DNA of 64,000 nucleotides from Pyxidicoccus caerfyrddinensis. Lineage in GTDB: Bacteria > Myxococcota > Myxococcia > Myxococcales > Myxococcaceae. The notes beneath the pieces are model-generated. The model was not told the origin of the DNA. It saw nothing but the letters and a program-made list of their open reading frames with translations, and ran no database searches. A program made the translations under genes and the position numbers. Within the stretch, counting starts at the first letter, position 1; the number at the start of each line of letters is the position of its first letter. The DNA lies in NCBI RefSeq assembly GCF_010894405.1, contig NZ_JAAIYA010000009.1, forward strand, positions 348,557 through 412,556, given 5' to 3'. Shown here one piece after another: positions 1 to 7,687 of the stretch.

Positions 1-114
1 AGTTCGTCGCGTCAGGAGCACGAGGGAACCTCCCGGAGAGGGTTCGGGCACAGCGGGGTTCGTCGCATCACTGGCAGCACGAGACCTCACACGGGAAACA
101 CGGAGTCATCACGC

Positions 115-1752
115 TCACCGGCACAGGGGCGCATGACTGGGGTACGGGAACGCCACGGCGGGCTCGGTGGCCAGGTCCATCACCGAGCGGGGAAAGCCGC
201 GGCACATCAGCGCGTCCAGGAAGTCCGCGAGGCACGGCGCGGAGTCGTCCGTCTCCTCCACATCCACCGTCTTCCCGTCCTCCATCCGCCAGCGGTGTCG
301 CAGGTAGCCCCGCGCCCACGGCGAGGCATTCATCGCGGGCGCGGCGAGCGCCTCGTACAGCGGCTGCCGTGACGCCGTGCCCCCGCCGAGCCGGTAGAGG
401 ATGGCGGCCACCTCGTTCTCGTCGATGCGCTGGAGCAGGCCGTCCCCGGGCTTCGGCCGCGTCCACGTGCCCGTCGCGGGCGCGCGCGTCGCCAGGTCCA
501 CCCAGAACATCGTCCCGCCCTGCCGGTCGTAGTAGCGCGAGCTGTTGCGCGTGTCCGAGCTGAACCACGTGGCCCAGCCCTCGCTCCACGCCTGTCCGGG
601 GAAGGTGGGCACGCCGATGAAGTGGGGACCGCCCTCCTCCGGGCTGCTGCCGTGGCTGGCCATCACCCAGTGCCCCAGCTCGTGCAGCACCATGGCCTCG
701 GACCACCAGGCCGCGTCCGCATCTCCGGGCAGCCACACCTGCGCCTCCCACCTGCGCCCCGCCGCCGTCACCGGCCGGGGCGAGAAGCAGGCCCCGCAGG
801 ACCACGTAGTGCCGAAGCCGAGCCACGCCACCACCGGCAGGCCCGGGCTTCCGTAGCGCTCCCGCGCGCGGTGCCACGCCAGGCGCAGCGAGTCGAACAC
901 GGCCGCGGCGCCCGAGCCATCTGACTCGCGGATGCTGAACACCGGCCGCTCCACCAGCGCCTGCGTGGAGCGAGACCAGCTCCAGATGCGCGCCGACGCG
1001 CCCGGCACCGCGGGCACGCGCTGCTCGCCGGACAGCGCCGGGTCGGCCACCGCATAGTCCACCGTGGCGGCACTGCTCCGCCCGGCCGCGTAGACGACGA
1101 TGCGGTCCTGCGACTGCACGCCGGACGGCACCCGCACGGTGAAGTGCCCGTCGAAGTCCGTCACCTCCATGTCCACCAGCGTCTCGCCCCGGTACGACGC
1201 GACGAGGAAGCCGCCCGCCGGCACCCACTCCGCCTCCGGCGTCCAGTCATGGAACGAGGCATCGGGCCGGCGGCGCGCGTAGCGCACGTTGCCGCTCAGC
1301 GTGTTCCCCGGCGCGCCACACCAGCCCCGGCGCCCCGCCTCCACGCAGCCCGCCGTGCACTCCCGCGAGCGCCAGCGCCCATCCACGCACGCCTCCAACC
1401 CTCCGGACGCCGCGCAGCGCGTGACGCCGTCCACGCACGCCGCGCCCTCCTCGCAGCGGGCTCCGGCCTCCTCCTCCACGCACGCCTCGCCTACGGCACA
1501 GTCCTCGCGCAGGAGCATGCCCAGCAGGCACCGCTCCACCACGCGAGTCCCCATGCACCGGCCGCCCTCGGGCAGGGATGAGCAGTCAGTGGTGGCGCGC
1601 ATCGCCTCTGCCGGCGCATCGGCGCACGCCTGCTCGAGGCACGCGGCGTCATCCTCCGCGCACGAGGCCTCGCACGGCTCGCCGCCCTGCCCCGGCCCGC
1701 AGGCCAGCATGAACAGCACCAGGACCCAGGACGCCCGCCAATCGAAACGCAA
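115..1752 (-). CDS. Secreted Cys-rich lipoprotein with HExxH metalloprotease motif
   Basis: Predicted outer-surface lipoprotein of 545 residues. I chose the TTG at 1752 because GGAGG lies about 10 bases upstream and translation from it gives a compact signal peptide ending in a lipobox (MLACG); the open frame continues further upstream but that part looks non-coding. Residues ~20-150 hold many cysteines, suggesting disulphide-stabilised modules. Next comes a carboxypeptidase-regulatory-like beta-sandwich stretch (NTLSGNVRYA onward). HELGH at 357-361 and a Glu at about 391 (SEGWATW) form a gluzincin-type zinc site, so a zinc endopeptidase is likely. Substrate unknown. It is divergent from the desaturase gene. 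No family name can be given from sequence alone. Confidence 0.75.
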   Translation of the reverse strand: MRFDWRASWVLVLFMLACGPGQGGEPCEASCAEDDAACLEQACADAPAEAMRATTDCSSLPEGGRCMGTRVVERCLLGMLLREDCAVGEACVEEEAGARCEEGAACVDGVTRCAASGGLEACVDGRWRSRECTAGCVEAGRRGWCGAPGNTLSGNVRYARRRPDASFHDWTPEAEWVPAGGFLVASYRGETLVDMEVTDFDGHFTVRVPSGVQSQDRIVVYAAGRSSAATVDYAVADPALSGEQRVPAVPGASARIWSWSRSTQALVERPVFSIRESDGSGAAAVFDSLRLAWHRARERYGSPGLPVVAWLGFGTTWSCGACFSPRPVTAAGRRWEAQVWLPGDADAAWWSEAMVLHELGHWVMASHGSSPEEGGPHFIGVPTFPGQAWSEGWATWFSSDTRNSSRYYDRQGGTMFWVDLATRAPATGTWTRPKPGDGLLQRIDENEVAAILYRLGGGTASRQPLYEALAAPAMNASPWARGYLRHRWRMEDGKTVDVEETDDSAPCLADFLDALMCRGFPRSVMDLATEPAVAFPYPSHAPLCR

Positions 1753-2064
1753 CGCCGTGGAACCTCCAGCCCCGCCTATCCCCGTCAGGGCTCGCGCAGG
1801 ACAGCACGCGCCGCGCTCGGCATGGCAGGACCGGGGAGGCCACGGGTCCCCTGCCCGCTCGCTGCTGCCCCTCGGAGATGTCCTCCGACCGACACGCGGC
1901 GGCCCCTGCCGCCTGCCTGCCTGCTCCTCGCGTCGCACGTTCGCGAGGCGACGCGTGCGCACCGGGTCAATGTCCGCCACCGGGTAGCCGGGGACCCCGT
2001 GGGCTCGCGCTTCCGCCATGTGTTGTTAGAGTCGGCCACTGATTCACCGTCAGGGAGGGGGCTC
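1753..2064. other. 312-bp intergenic region between divergent genes
   Basis: Divergent spacer between the metalloprotease lipoprotein and the desaturase. It must carry promoters for both. I see a good ribosome binding site (CAGGGAGGGGG) just before the desaturase ATG, but no convincing -35/-10 pair, operator palindrome, small gene or RNA. Open frames that cross it have no recognisable protein content. Confidence 0.5.
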
Positions 2065-2946
2065 ATGACCAGGACCGACACACAGGCCTCGCGAGTGGAC
2101 CCGCGGTTGGACCTCCCGAGCATGGGCGTCCATGCGCTCTGGGCCGTGTGGCTGGCGACGACGGCCGTGCTCTGGAGCGGACTGGCCATGCCGGCGCGCG
2201 TGGGTGCCATGGTGCTCGGCTGGGCGCTGATGTTCTGGAACTACGCCGTGCTGCACAACCACATGCACGTGCCCATCGCGAAGCCCCGGGCGCTCAAGTG
2301 GGTGGTGTCGCGCACGCTGGGACTGGCATGTGGCTTCGCGTATCGCGGCTACTACCTCCACCACTTCAACCACCACCGCTACAACGACGGCGACGGGGAC
2401 TGGGGGCGCCGCCACCCGGGCGAGGGCGCGCTGCGCTACTGCGTGCGCTGGGCGCTGACGCCGTGGTTCTGGCCCTTCGACGCGGTGACCAAGGTGTGGG
2501 GCGCGTGCAAGACACGCGGGCAGAAGGCGGAGCTGGTCATCGACTTCGCGGTGGTGGACGGCACGCTGCTGGCGCTGACGCTGTGGCAGCCGTCGCTCGG
2601 CCTGTCGCTGCTGGGCACGCTCATCTTCACGCAGACGTGCATCCACTACCTCAACCTCGCGGCGCACCTGGGCGCGGATGCGCGGGAGCGCTCGCGGCTG
2701 GCGGTGACGTCCACGTCGCCCTTCTACAACCGCTGGTTCTTCAACGCCGGCTACCACCAGGCGCACCACCTGAAGCCGCAGACGCCCTGGCGCGCGCTGC
2801 CCGAGGTGACGGAGGGACTGGAGCGCCAGGGACAGCTCCCCGCCGAGCTCCAGACGGACGTGTCGCCCATCAGCCCCGCCTGGGCCGCACAGGTCGTCAG
2901 CCGCGTGGGCGCCACGCCCCAGGCCACGCCCGGGACGAGCACGTAG
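2065..2946 (+). CDS. Membrane fatty-acid desaturase family protein
   Basis: A 293-residue integral membrane di-iron oxidase/desaturase (FA_desaturase superfamily). Three histidine clusters are visible: HNHMH at 64-68, HHFNHH at 99-104 and HQAHH at 231-235, the standard spacing for the cytoplasmic di-iron site. Hydrophobic segments lie between them (about residues 20-60 and 160-205). The first box is HNHMH rather than the commoner HDxxH type. The ATG at 2065 has a strong GGGAGGGGG ribosome site; the longer open frame upstream is probably not translated. The substrate could be an acyl lipid or a carotenoid-like molecule and cannot be told from sequence. It converges with the hemerythrin-like gene, with stop codons one base apart. 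Confidence 0.85.
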   Translation: MTRTDTQASRVDPRLDLPSMGVHALWAVWLATTAVLWSGLAMPARVGAMVLGWALMFWNYAVLHNHMHVPIAKPRALKWVVSRTLGLACGFAYRGYYLHHFNHHRYNDGDGDWGRRHPGEGALRYCVRWALTPWFWPFDAVTKVWGACKTRGQKAELVIDFAVVDGTLLALTLWQPSLGLSLLGTLIFTQTCIHYLNLAAHLGADARERSRLAVTSTSPFYNRWFFNAGYHQAHHLKPQTPWRALPEVTEGLERQGQLPAELQTDVSPISPAWAAQVVSRVGATPQATPGTST

Positions 2947-2947
2947 C

Positions 2948-3430
2948 CTACGGCTTCACCTGCGCGGTGAACGCACCGAGCAGCTCGCGCCGCTCCGCCT
3001 CGTCCGTCACGCTGTCGAGCGCCGGGAAGAAGTACGTCTCCTCCCGAAGCTCGTGGTGGTGCGAGAGGTGCTTGAATGTCGTCTCCGCGTCCAGCAGCCG
3101 CAGCACGGCGCGCTTGAAGCCCGCGGACTCCGGCTCCAATGCGCGCAGCTCCGCCCGGAAGCGCGCGAGGAACTCCAGCAGCCGCTGGTGCTCACCGGTG
3201 AAGAGGTCCGGCGAGGCGCCCCGGATGCGGCCCGCCCGCGCGAAGACGGGCAGCAGCAGCGCTTCCTCCGCTTCGAGGTGCCGGCGCAGCGCCGCCTCGT
3301 AGCCGTCGAGCCGCTCCGTCGCCAGCGCCACGTCCAAGTCGAGCAGCGCGTCCTGGTGCTGGAGGAACCGCTCCTCCAGCTCGCGGTGGAGTGAGGCCAG
3401 GCTGGCGAAGTCGGAGAACGGCGGGCTCAT
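2948..3430 (-). CDS. Hemerythrin HHE-domain protein
   Basis: A 160-residue, largely alpha-helical protein with His/Glu residues spaced as in hemerythrin HHE cation-binding domains (SLHREL, RRHLEAEEALLLP, GEHQRLLEF, KHLSHHHELREETYFFP). Such proteins bind a di-iron centre and can sense or carry O2 or NO, or help iron-centre repair. Start ATG at 3430; upstream frame rejected. It lies 70 bases downstream of the nos operon on the same strand, so it could be co-transcribed and have an NO/O2 role, but this is inference. Confidence 0.85.
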   Translation of the reverse strand: MSPPFSDFASLASLHRELEERFLQHQDALLDLDVALATERLDGYEAALRRHLEAEEALLLPVFARAGRIRGASPDLFTGEHQRLLEFLARFRAELRALEPESAGFKRAVLRLLDAETTFKHLSHHHELREETYFFPALDSVTDEAERRELLGAFTAQVKP

Positions 3431-3500
3431 GGGGGCGAAGTCCTGCCGAACCTTCGCCGGAGGTGCGTGGCGGCGCAACCCTCGCGAGGCAGGCGTGCGT

Positions 3501-4154
3501 TCACGCCTGGAGGAACAGCAGGGACGCGGACGCGCGGGTTGCGCGCTGCCGTCCCACCGCCAGGTGCCACACCGTGAGGGCGACAAGGCCCGTGGCGAAG
3601 AGGCCGAGGTACAGGCTGCCCAGGGCCGGGTAGCTCGTCGTGGTGAAGTTGGCGATCTGCTTCGAGCCCAGCAGCACGGGCATGAAGGGCTCCACCTTCA
3701 CGGGAGCGCGCGGAGAGAGGTCATGCCCGAAGACGTACAGCTTGTAGGCGAAGCGCCCCATCCCGAAGAGGGACACGTAGGCGGTGAGGACCGTCAGGTC
3801 CAGCAGCGAGCGCACGTTGCCCAGCGCCGCCACGCGCAGGGCCATCAGCGCCAGCGCGCCCACCGCGAAGGGGAGCCAGTCCAAGTCGGACAGCGCTGCC
3901 CGGTCGATGGGGTGCATGCCGATGTAGTGGTTGAGCGTGTTGATTTCCTGGATGTGCTGCCCATCCCCGCCGCCCTCCAGCTTGTAGGACCAGATGTTCA
4001 TCGACAGGCCGTCCGGGTACTGCGGCGCGCTCAGGTCGATTCGCCACAGCGGCGCCGAGAAGGTGAGCAGCAACGGGACGACGAGCAGCGCGAGCACCAC
4101 GCGGGCCCGCTCGAAGAGGGGTTGGTCGAGGAAGGCATGGAACTTCGGTGTCAT
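3501..4154 (-). CDS. Integral membrane protein of the nos operon
   Basis: A 217-residue protein with an N-terminal membrane anchor (about residues 18-36), a soluble stretch rich in conserved-looking motifs (SAPQYPDGL, LNHYIGMHP), then three or four further hydrophobic segments. Its ATG overlaps the stop codon of nosY (ATGA), so it is translationally coupled to the nitrous oxide reductase accessory genes. I do not recognise a named family. Position and topology suggest a role in copper-site assembly or electron delivery, perhaps equivalent to the small membrane protein NosB of clade II nos clusters, but I cannot confirm homology. Confidence 0.75.
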   Translation of the reverse strand: MTPKFHAFLDQPLFERARVVLALLVVPLLLTFSAPLWRIDLSAPQYPDGLSMNIWSYKLEGGGDGQHIQEINTLNHYIGMHPIDRAALSDLDWLPFAVGALALMALRVAALGNVRSLLDLTVLTAYVSLFGMGRFAYKLYVFGHDLSPRAPVKVEPFMPVLLGSKQIANFTTTSYPALGSLYLGLFATGLVALTVWHLAVGRQRATRASASLLFLQA

Positions 4155-4993
4155 ACGAGGTCACTCCTCTGGAAGCGCCGCAGCGCATGGGCCCACGCGC
4201 CGAGCCCCACGGCCACCGGCCAGAGCGTCCCCACCGCGAAGAGCCCGGCGCCGCCCAGCCGGTTCGCGAGGAAGAAGCCCACCGGCCCGAGCACCGAGAG
4301 GTCCGGCGTCACACCCGACAGCAACGCCATGCGCGCCGCCTGCACCGGGTTGAGGGCGGCCAGCAGGAACACCGTCCGCGGGTCCAGCCGCCACTGGAGC
4401 ATCAGCCCCACCAGCCCGAAGTCGATGAGCGCCACGCCCAGCGCCCACAGCGTGAGCAGCCAGATCATCGCCCGCGCCTGGCTGCGCACCAGCGTGCTCA
4501 CCGCGATGCCCAGCCCCACGAAGGCCAGCAGCAGCGCGGCGCACACCGCCACCGCCCGCAGCAGGAAGCCCCACGGCACCCCCTGTCCGAAGGCGAGCTG
4601 GCCCAGCAGCGACATCCCCAGCATCAGCACCACCAGCGGCACCACCAGCGCCGTGTAGCGCACCCCGCTCACCGCGACGAAGAAGGCCCCCCGGCGCACA
4701 GGCAGGCTGAAGAGCAGCTCCAGCGTGCCGTCCTCGCGCGCGCGGTTCACCACCTGCCCCGTCGCCGTCAGCGCGAGCAGCGGCAACAGCAGCACCAGCG
4801 CGTGACAGAAGGACAGCAGCACCCGTCCCATGCCGGAGAAGCCCAGCAGCGACGACTCCCGCAGCCCCACCAGCACGAAGGCCCCGGCCAGCAGCGCGTA
4901 CACCGCGCCGCAGAACACCATCCACCGCGAGCGCAGCACCTCGGCCAGCTCCAGCCGCGCCACCGCCGCGACCTCCCGTGTGAGCGACGTCAT
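4151..4993 (-). CDS. nosY: NosY-type ABC transporter permease
   Basis: A 280-residue permease with about six transmembrane segments, beginning MTSLTREVAAVARLEL. It is the membrane partner of the NosF ATPase; together with NosD they form the NosDFY complex needed to build the copper-sulphide CuZ site of nitrous oxide reductase. The start at 4993 overlaps the nosL stop (ATGA), and its own stop overlaps the start of the next gene. The open frame extends far upstream, but only the part from MTSL has membrane-protein composition; the rest is nosL read in another frame. Confidence 0.9.
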   Translation of the reverse strand: MTSLTREVAAVARLELAEVLRSRWMVFCGAVYALLAGAFVLVGLRESSLLGFSGMGRVLLSFCHALVLLLPLLALTATGQVVNRAREDGTLELLFSLPVRRGAFFVAVSGVRYTALVVPLVVLMLGMSLLGQLAFGQGVPWGFLLRAVAVCAALLLAFVGLGIAVSTLVRSQARAMIWLLTLWALGVALIDFGLVGLMLQWRLDPRTVFLLAALNPVQAARMALLSGVTPDLSVLGPVGFFLANRLGGAGLFAVGTLWPVAVGLGAWAHALRRFQRSDLV

Positions 4994-5457
4994 GGCGTGC
5001 CCTCCCGTGCGTCCCGCTCGCGGCGCAGCCCCGCGAGCACCTCGGCGGGGGCACGCGCCCCGGGCACGCCCGCCTCCACCGCGCCCACGCCGTAGCCCAT
5101 GGGCGTGGGGCTCACCGGCACGAAGGCCACCCGCGCGCCCGGAATCCACCGCTCTTCGCGCACGTGGTGGAACCACGCCGCGTGGACGCGGGGGTGCGTC
5201 TCGGCCTCGTAGCGCAGCAGGCAGCCCGGGTCGTCGAAGTGGAGCACCCGCCCGTCCACCAGTTGGAGCTGGGCGGCGAAGGCGGGCTCGCCCACGTGCA
5301 TGCGGCAGTGCGCGCACGCCTCGCGGTCCCACGCCACCGGCGCCGGCCCCTCGGGCAGCCGCTCCGTCCACGACACCGCGAACGCCAGCCCGCCCACCAT
5401 TGCCAGCACCACCACCCCTCGCCGCAGCCACCGCCAGGGGTGCCTAGTCGCCGCCAT
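4990..5457 (-). CDS. nosL: NosL copper-binding protein
   Basis: A 155-residue protein with an N-terminal membrane anchor (about residues 13-30) and the NosL copper-binding signature CAHCRMHV followed by HFDDPGCLL. NosL delivers Cu(I) to the NosDFY/NosZ assembly line on the periplasmic side. Many NosL proteins are lipoproteins; here no lipobox cysteine is seen, so it appears to be held by an uncleaved helix. Start ATG at 5457 overlaps the 3' end of nosF by 14 bases, and its stop overlaps nosY. Confidence 0.9.
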   Translation of the reverse strand: MAATRHPWRWLRRGVVVLAMVGGLAFAVSWTERLPEGPAPVAWDREACAHCRMHVGEPAFAAQLQLVDGRVLHFDDPGCLLRYEAETHPRVHAAWFHHVREERWIPGARVAFVPVSPTPMGYGVGAVEAGVPGARAPAEVLAGLRRERDAREGTP

Positions 5458-6322
5458 GGGACACCTCCACCGTTTCCACGTCCCGCACCCGCAAGTCACT
5501 CATGCCGCGCCCCAGCTCGTGCGCCAGCTCGGGCACCAGCTCCCGCTTCTCCGCCTGCGACAGCGTGCGCACCCACCAGCCGCGCAGCCCCGTGCGGAAG
5601 CCGCGCGCCTCCAGCCAGCCGGCGGCCTCCGCCGAGCCGGTGGCCACCTCCACCACCGCCAGCCCCCGCCCCGCGAGGAAGTCCTCCGCCGGCCCGTCGT
5701 ACGTGACGCGCCCGTCGTCCAGGGACACCACGTGTCCGGCGAGGTGCCGCAGCTCCTCCAGCCGGTGCGAGCACAGGACGAGCGTCCGGCCCGGGGCCTG
5801 CTCCTCGCACAGCGCGAAGAAGCGCTCGCGCGCCCGCGCGTCGAGGCTGGCCGTGGGCTCGTCCATCACCAGCAGGCTCGCATCCGACGCGAGCGCCAGG
5901 GCGATGAGGAGCTTCTGCTTCATCCCCCCCGACAGCGCGCGGAAGGGCCGGCCCCGCAGCGCGTCCACGTCCAGCTCCAGCCGCGCGGCGAGCCGGGCGA
6001 TGGCCTCCGGGGCCAGCGCCCGCGTCCGGGCCACCAGGGCCACCACGTCCTCCACCGGCGCGCCCAGCTGCGGCGCCACCTGCGGCACGTAGGCCAGCCG
6101 GCGCGCCACCTCCAGCCGGTCCTCGAAGGGCGAGCGCCCGTCGAGCCGCACCTCGCCCTCGCACTCCACCAGCCCCAGCAGCGAGCGCAGCAGCGTGGAC
6201 TTCCCGCTGCCGTTGGGGCCGATGAGGGCCACGCGCCGCCCGGAGGGCACCGACAGGGTGATGCCCTTGAGCGCCTCCGCGCCACCGAAGCGCTTGCGCA
6301 CCGCCTTCAGCTCAATCCGCAT
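5444..6322 (-). CDS. nosF: NosF ABC transporter ATP-binding protein
   Basis: A 292-residue ABC ATPase. Walker A is GPNGSGKST, the signature is LSGGMKQKL and Walker B is LLVMDEPTASLD. It powers the NosDFY transporter supplying CuZ assembly of NosZ. The ATG at 6322 (MRIELKAV) overlaps the nosD stop by 11 bases, typical of coupled genes in this operon. The C-terminal ~80 residues beyond the nucleotide-binding domain (EDFLAGRGLAVVEVATG onward) resemble the accessory extension of bacterial drug/copper-type ABC ATPases. Confidence 0.93.
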   Translation of the reverse strand: MRIELKAVRKRFGGAEALKGITLSVPSGRRVALIGPNGSGKSTLLRSLLGLVECEGEVRLDGRSPFEDRLEVARRLAYVPQVAPQLGAPVEDVVALVARTRALAPEAIARLAARLELDVDALRGRPFRALSGGMKQKLLIALALASDASLLVMDEPTASLDARARERFFALCEEQAPGRTLVLCSHRLEELRHLAGHVVSLDDGRVTYDGPAEDFLAGRGLAVVEVATGSAEAAGWLEARGFRTGLRGWWVRTLSQAEKRELVPELAHELGRGMSDLRVRDVETVEVSHGGD

Positions 6323-7646
6323 GGCCGGCCTCCAGCGCCAGGGGCGCCATGCGCGGCGCCGTGTCCCGCAGCACCGGCTTCGGCGTGAAGAGGGGCAGCA
6401 ACTCGCCCGCGGCGCGCACCAGCGACAGCGTGGGCGAGCCCCGGAAGAAGGCGAGGTCCGGGTAGCGGGCCACCAGGTCGCCGGACAGGCTGCGCAGCTC
6501 GTAGGGCACGTCCCCCACGCCGTCGGCGTCCCAGTCGTAGCCCGCGTAGTCGTCGAAGTCGTTGCCGCGCCACTCCACCTCCAGCGCGTCCCCGCCGCCC
6601 TCCACCTGCACCGGCGCGGCGTTGTCGCGGAAGCTGTTGCCGCGGAAGGCATTGCGCCGCTCGCTGCTGTGGAACACCACGCCCACCTCCCCCAGACGGA
6701 AGTGGTTGCCCTCGAAGACGTTGGCGTCCCCCTCCTGCAGCGGCGACGTGTCCAGGTACAGGCCCACCGTGTTGTGCACCAGCAGGTTGCCCACCGCGGT
6801 GACGTTGCCGCTCTCCTTCAGGCCCAGGCCCATGCCGGCCGCGCCCGTGGCCCCCGCCAGCACGTTGCGCCGCAGAACGATTCCGCGGCTGTACATGACG
6901 AAGATGCCCACCTCGTTGCCCAGGTAGTGGTTGTCCTCCACCACGTTGTCGTGGCTGTACATGAAGTGGGTGCCGTAGCGCCCGCCGGTGACGGTGTTGC
7001 GGCGCACGCTGTTGTGGCTGGAGTACCAGACCACCACGTCGCGCCCGGCCTCCACGAGGTTGTCCTCGACGCGCGAGTGCTGCGTCTCCCACAGCCGGAT
7101 GGCGTCCCCGCGCATGCCCAGCGCCGGCCCGCCCGAGCCCACCACGTGGTTGCCGCGCACGGTGACGCCCTCCGCCCGCTCCGCCAGGATGCCGAACACC
7201 GCGTTGCGCACGGTGATGCCCTCCACCACCGCGCCGCGCCCGCGCACGTGGACGGCGGCGTCCAGCGTGTCGAACCGGCCGCCGCTGCCGTCCACGGTGA
7301 GCCCCAACAGCCGCGCGCGCTCCCCCTCCAGCCGCACCGTGGTGCCCTCGCCGGAGGAGCGCACCACCGCCTCGCGCGGCCCCCACAGCGTGACGCCCGC
7401 CGGCAGCCGCAGCGGCCCCCGGTAGCTCCCGGGCGCCAGGCACAGCGACTCCCCCTCGCGGGCGCCGTCGAGCAGGGGCTGCACGGCGGCCCCCGCCTCC
7501 ACGGGCCGGCACCGCGGCGGGCGCGCGAGCGCGGCGGGGACGGTGCCCTGCCGCGCCACCTGCGTGGAAGCAGGCCGCGCGCAGCCGCAGAGGGCCACCG
7601 CGGCGGCGAGCGCGGCTCCGGCATGGCGATGGAGGAGGAAGGTCAT
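6312..7646 (-). CDS. nosD: NosD periplasmic copper-site assembly protein
   Basis: A 444-residue exported protein with right-handed beta-helix repeats of the NosD/CASH type: many short units with GN.., VEDN.. and RRN.. turns between about residues 100 and 380. NosD is the periplasmic part of NosDFY and hands sulphur or copper species to NosZ. The N-terminus has a hydrophobic signal ending in ALCGC, which could be a weak lipobox. Start ATG at 7646 is preferred to the upstream ATG since the signal peptide follows directly. It lies 41 bases after nosZ. Confidence 0.92.
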   Translation of the reverse strand: MTFLLHRHAGAALAAAVALCGCARPASTQVARQGTVPAALARPPRCRPVEAGAAVQPLLDGAREGESLCLAPGSYRGPLRLPAGVTLWGPREAVVRSSGEGTTVRLEGERARLLGLTVDGSGGRFDTLDAAVHVRGRGAVVEGITVRNAVFGILAERAEGVTVRGNHVVGSGGPALGMRGDAIRLWETQHSRVEDNLVEAGRDVVVWYSSHNSVRRNTVTGGRYGTHFMYSHDNVVEDNHYLGNEVGIFVMYSRGIVLRRNVLAGATGAAGMGLGLKESGNVTAVGNLLVHNTVGLYLDTSPLQEGDANVFEGNHFRLGEVGVVFHSSERRNAFRGNSFRDNAAPVQVEGGGDALEVEWRGNDFDDYAGYDWDADGVGDVPYELRSLSGDLVARYPDLAFFRGSPTLSLVRAAGELLPLFTPKPVLRDTAPRMAPLALEAGHAD

Positions 7647-7687
7647 GGCGTGTGGGAAGGCAGGAAGAAGAAGGTGGCCGAGGGCCC

